Below, one piece after another: positions 5,089-5,129 of a DNA stretch of 5,129 bases. A model generated the notes under the pieces. That model saw only the letters and a program-made list of their open reading frames with translations. It was not told where the DNA came from and did no database searches. The stretch lies in contig JAATGE010000023.1 in assembly GCA_015654825.1 (NCBI GenBank), forward strand, positions 1 to 5,129. The letters are read 5' to 3'. The stretch is from Rhodospirillales bacterium (GTDB taxonomy: Bacteria > Pseudomonadota > Alphaproteobacteria > Acetobacterales > Acetobacteraceae). The stretch's first letter is position 1, and every line of letters starts with the position of its first letter. The position numbers and the translations under genes were made by a program.

Positions 5089-5129
5089 CCGACGTATCGT
5101 CCGACGTATCGTCCGACGTATCGTCCGAC
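5089..5129. repeat. 12-base tandem repeat, cut by the window edge
   Basis: CCGACGTATCGT occurs three times without change (5089-5100, 5101-5112, 5113-5124), and a fourth copy begins at 5125. A 12-base unit keeps frame and introduces no stop in either direction, so it could be part of a gene entering from the right. On the minus strand one frame repeats Ser-Asp-Asp-Thr and continues DFADWLAANARLG, which looks protein-like. That frame stays open into the trpS antisense, so I do not call a gene. Confidence 0.85.

Noticed and set aside
5043..5129. Possible 3' end of a minus-strand gene entering from the right (a frame ending in TAA at 5045-5043, or the open Ser-Asp-Asp-Thr frame)
   Set aside because: Two different frames are open and neither can be tied to a family in the short stretch visible. 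More sequence to the right would decide.

Overview
The window reads as a piece of ordinary chromosome from a high-GC alphaproteobacterium. An Acetobacteraceae-like member of the Rhodospirillales is my best guess. That is an inference from the strong G/C third-position preference, the gene families and the GC-rich intergenic hairpins; there is no rRNA or other decisive marker. I see no phage, transposase, CRISPR, tRNA or rRNA.

Layout from left to right. (1) Bases 1-76 are the last 24 codons of ahpC, a peroxiredoxin with a Cys-Pro-Cys tail of the mycobacterial AhpC type. (2) ahpD (196-729) follows on the same strand and encodes its disulfide-reductase partner, so the left edge is a peroxide-detoxification pair. 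(3) A 521-residue protein (800-2365, +) has an N-terminal PAS-like domain, a degenerate GGDEF-like middle and a C-terminal EAL domain whose catalytic residues look intact; it is probably a cyclic-di-GMP phosphodiesterase. (4) Bases 2366-2632 hold no convincing gene but several strong hairpins and one arm of an inverted repeat. (5) A secreted trypsin/V8-like serine protease (2633-3766) lies on the minus strand. (6) A 222-base divergent region (3767-3988) contains an A/T-rich direct repeat and a hairpin over the trpS start. (7) trpS (3989-4984, +) encodes tryptophanyl-tRNA synthetase. (8) Bases 4985-5129 hold the second arm of the inverted repeat and a 12-base tandem repeat that runs off the edge.

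The coding genes are recognisable families, and apart from ahpC-ahpD they do not form an obvious pathway. The unexplained structure lies between genes. Four of the five gene ends (ahpC, the EAL gene, the protease and trpS, but not ahpD) are followed by paired GC-rich hairpins. Three of these share a CCAGGG/CCCTGG stem, a TCT loop and a GGACCC linker, in the same orientation relative to the gene they follow. The copies behind the protease and trpS are identical over 54 bases and form an inverted repeat around that 2.4-kb block. This looks like a dispersed 3'-end element (terminator or REP-like). I found no convincing new multi-gene system.
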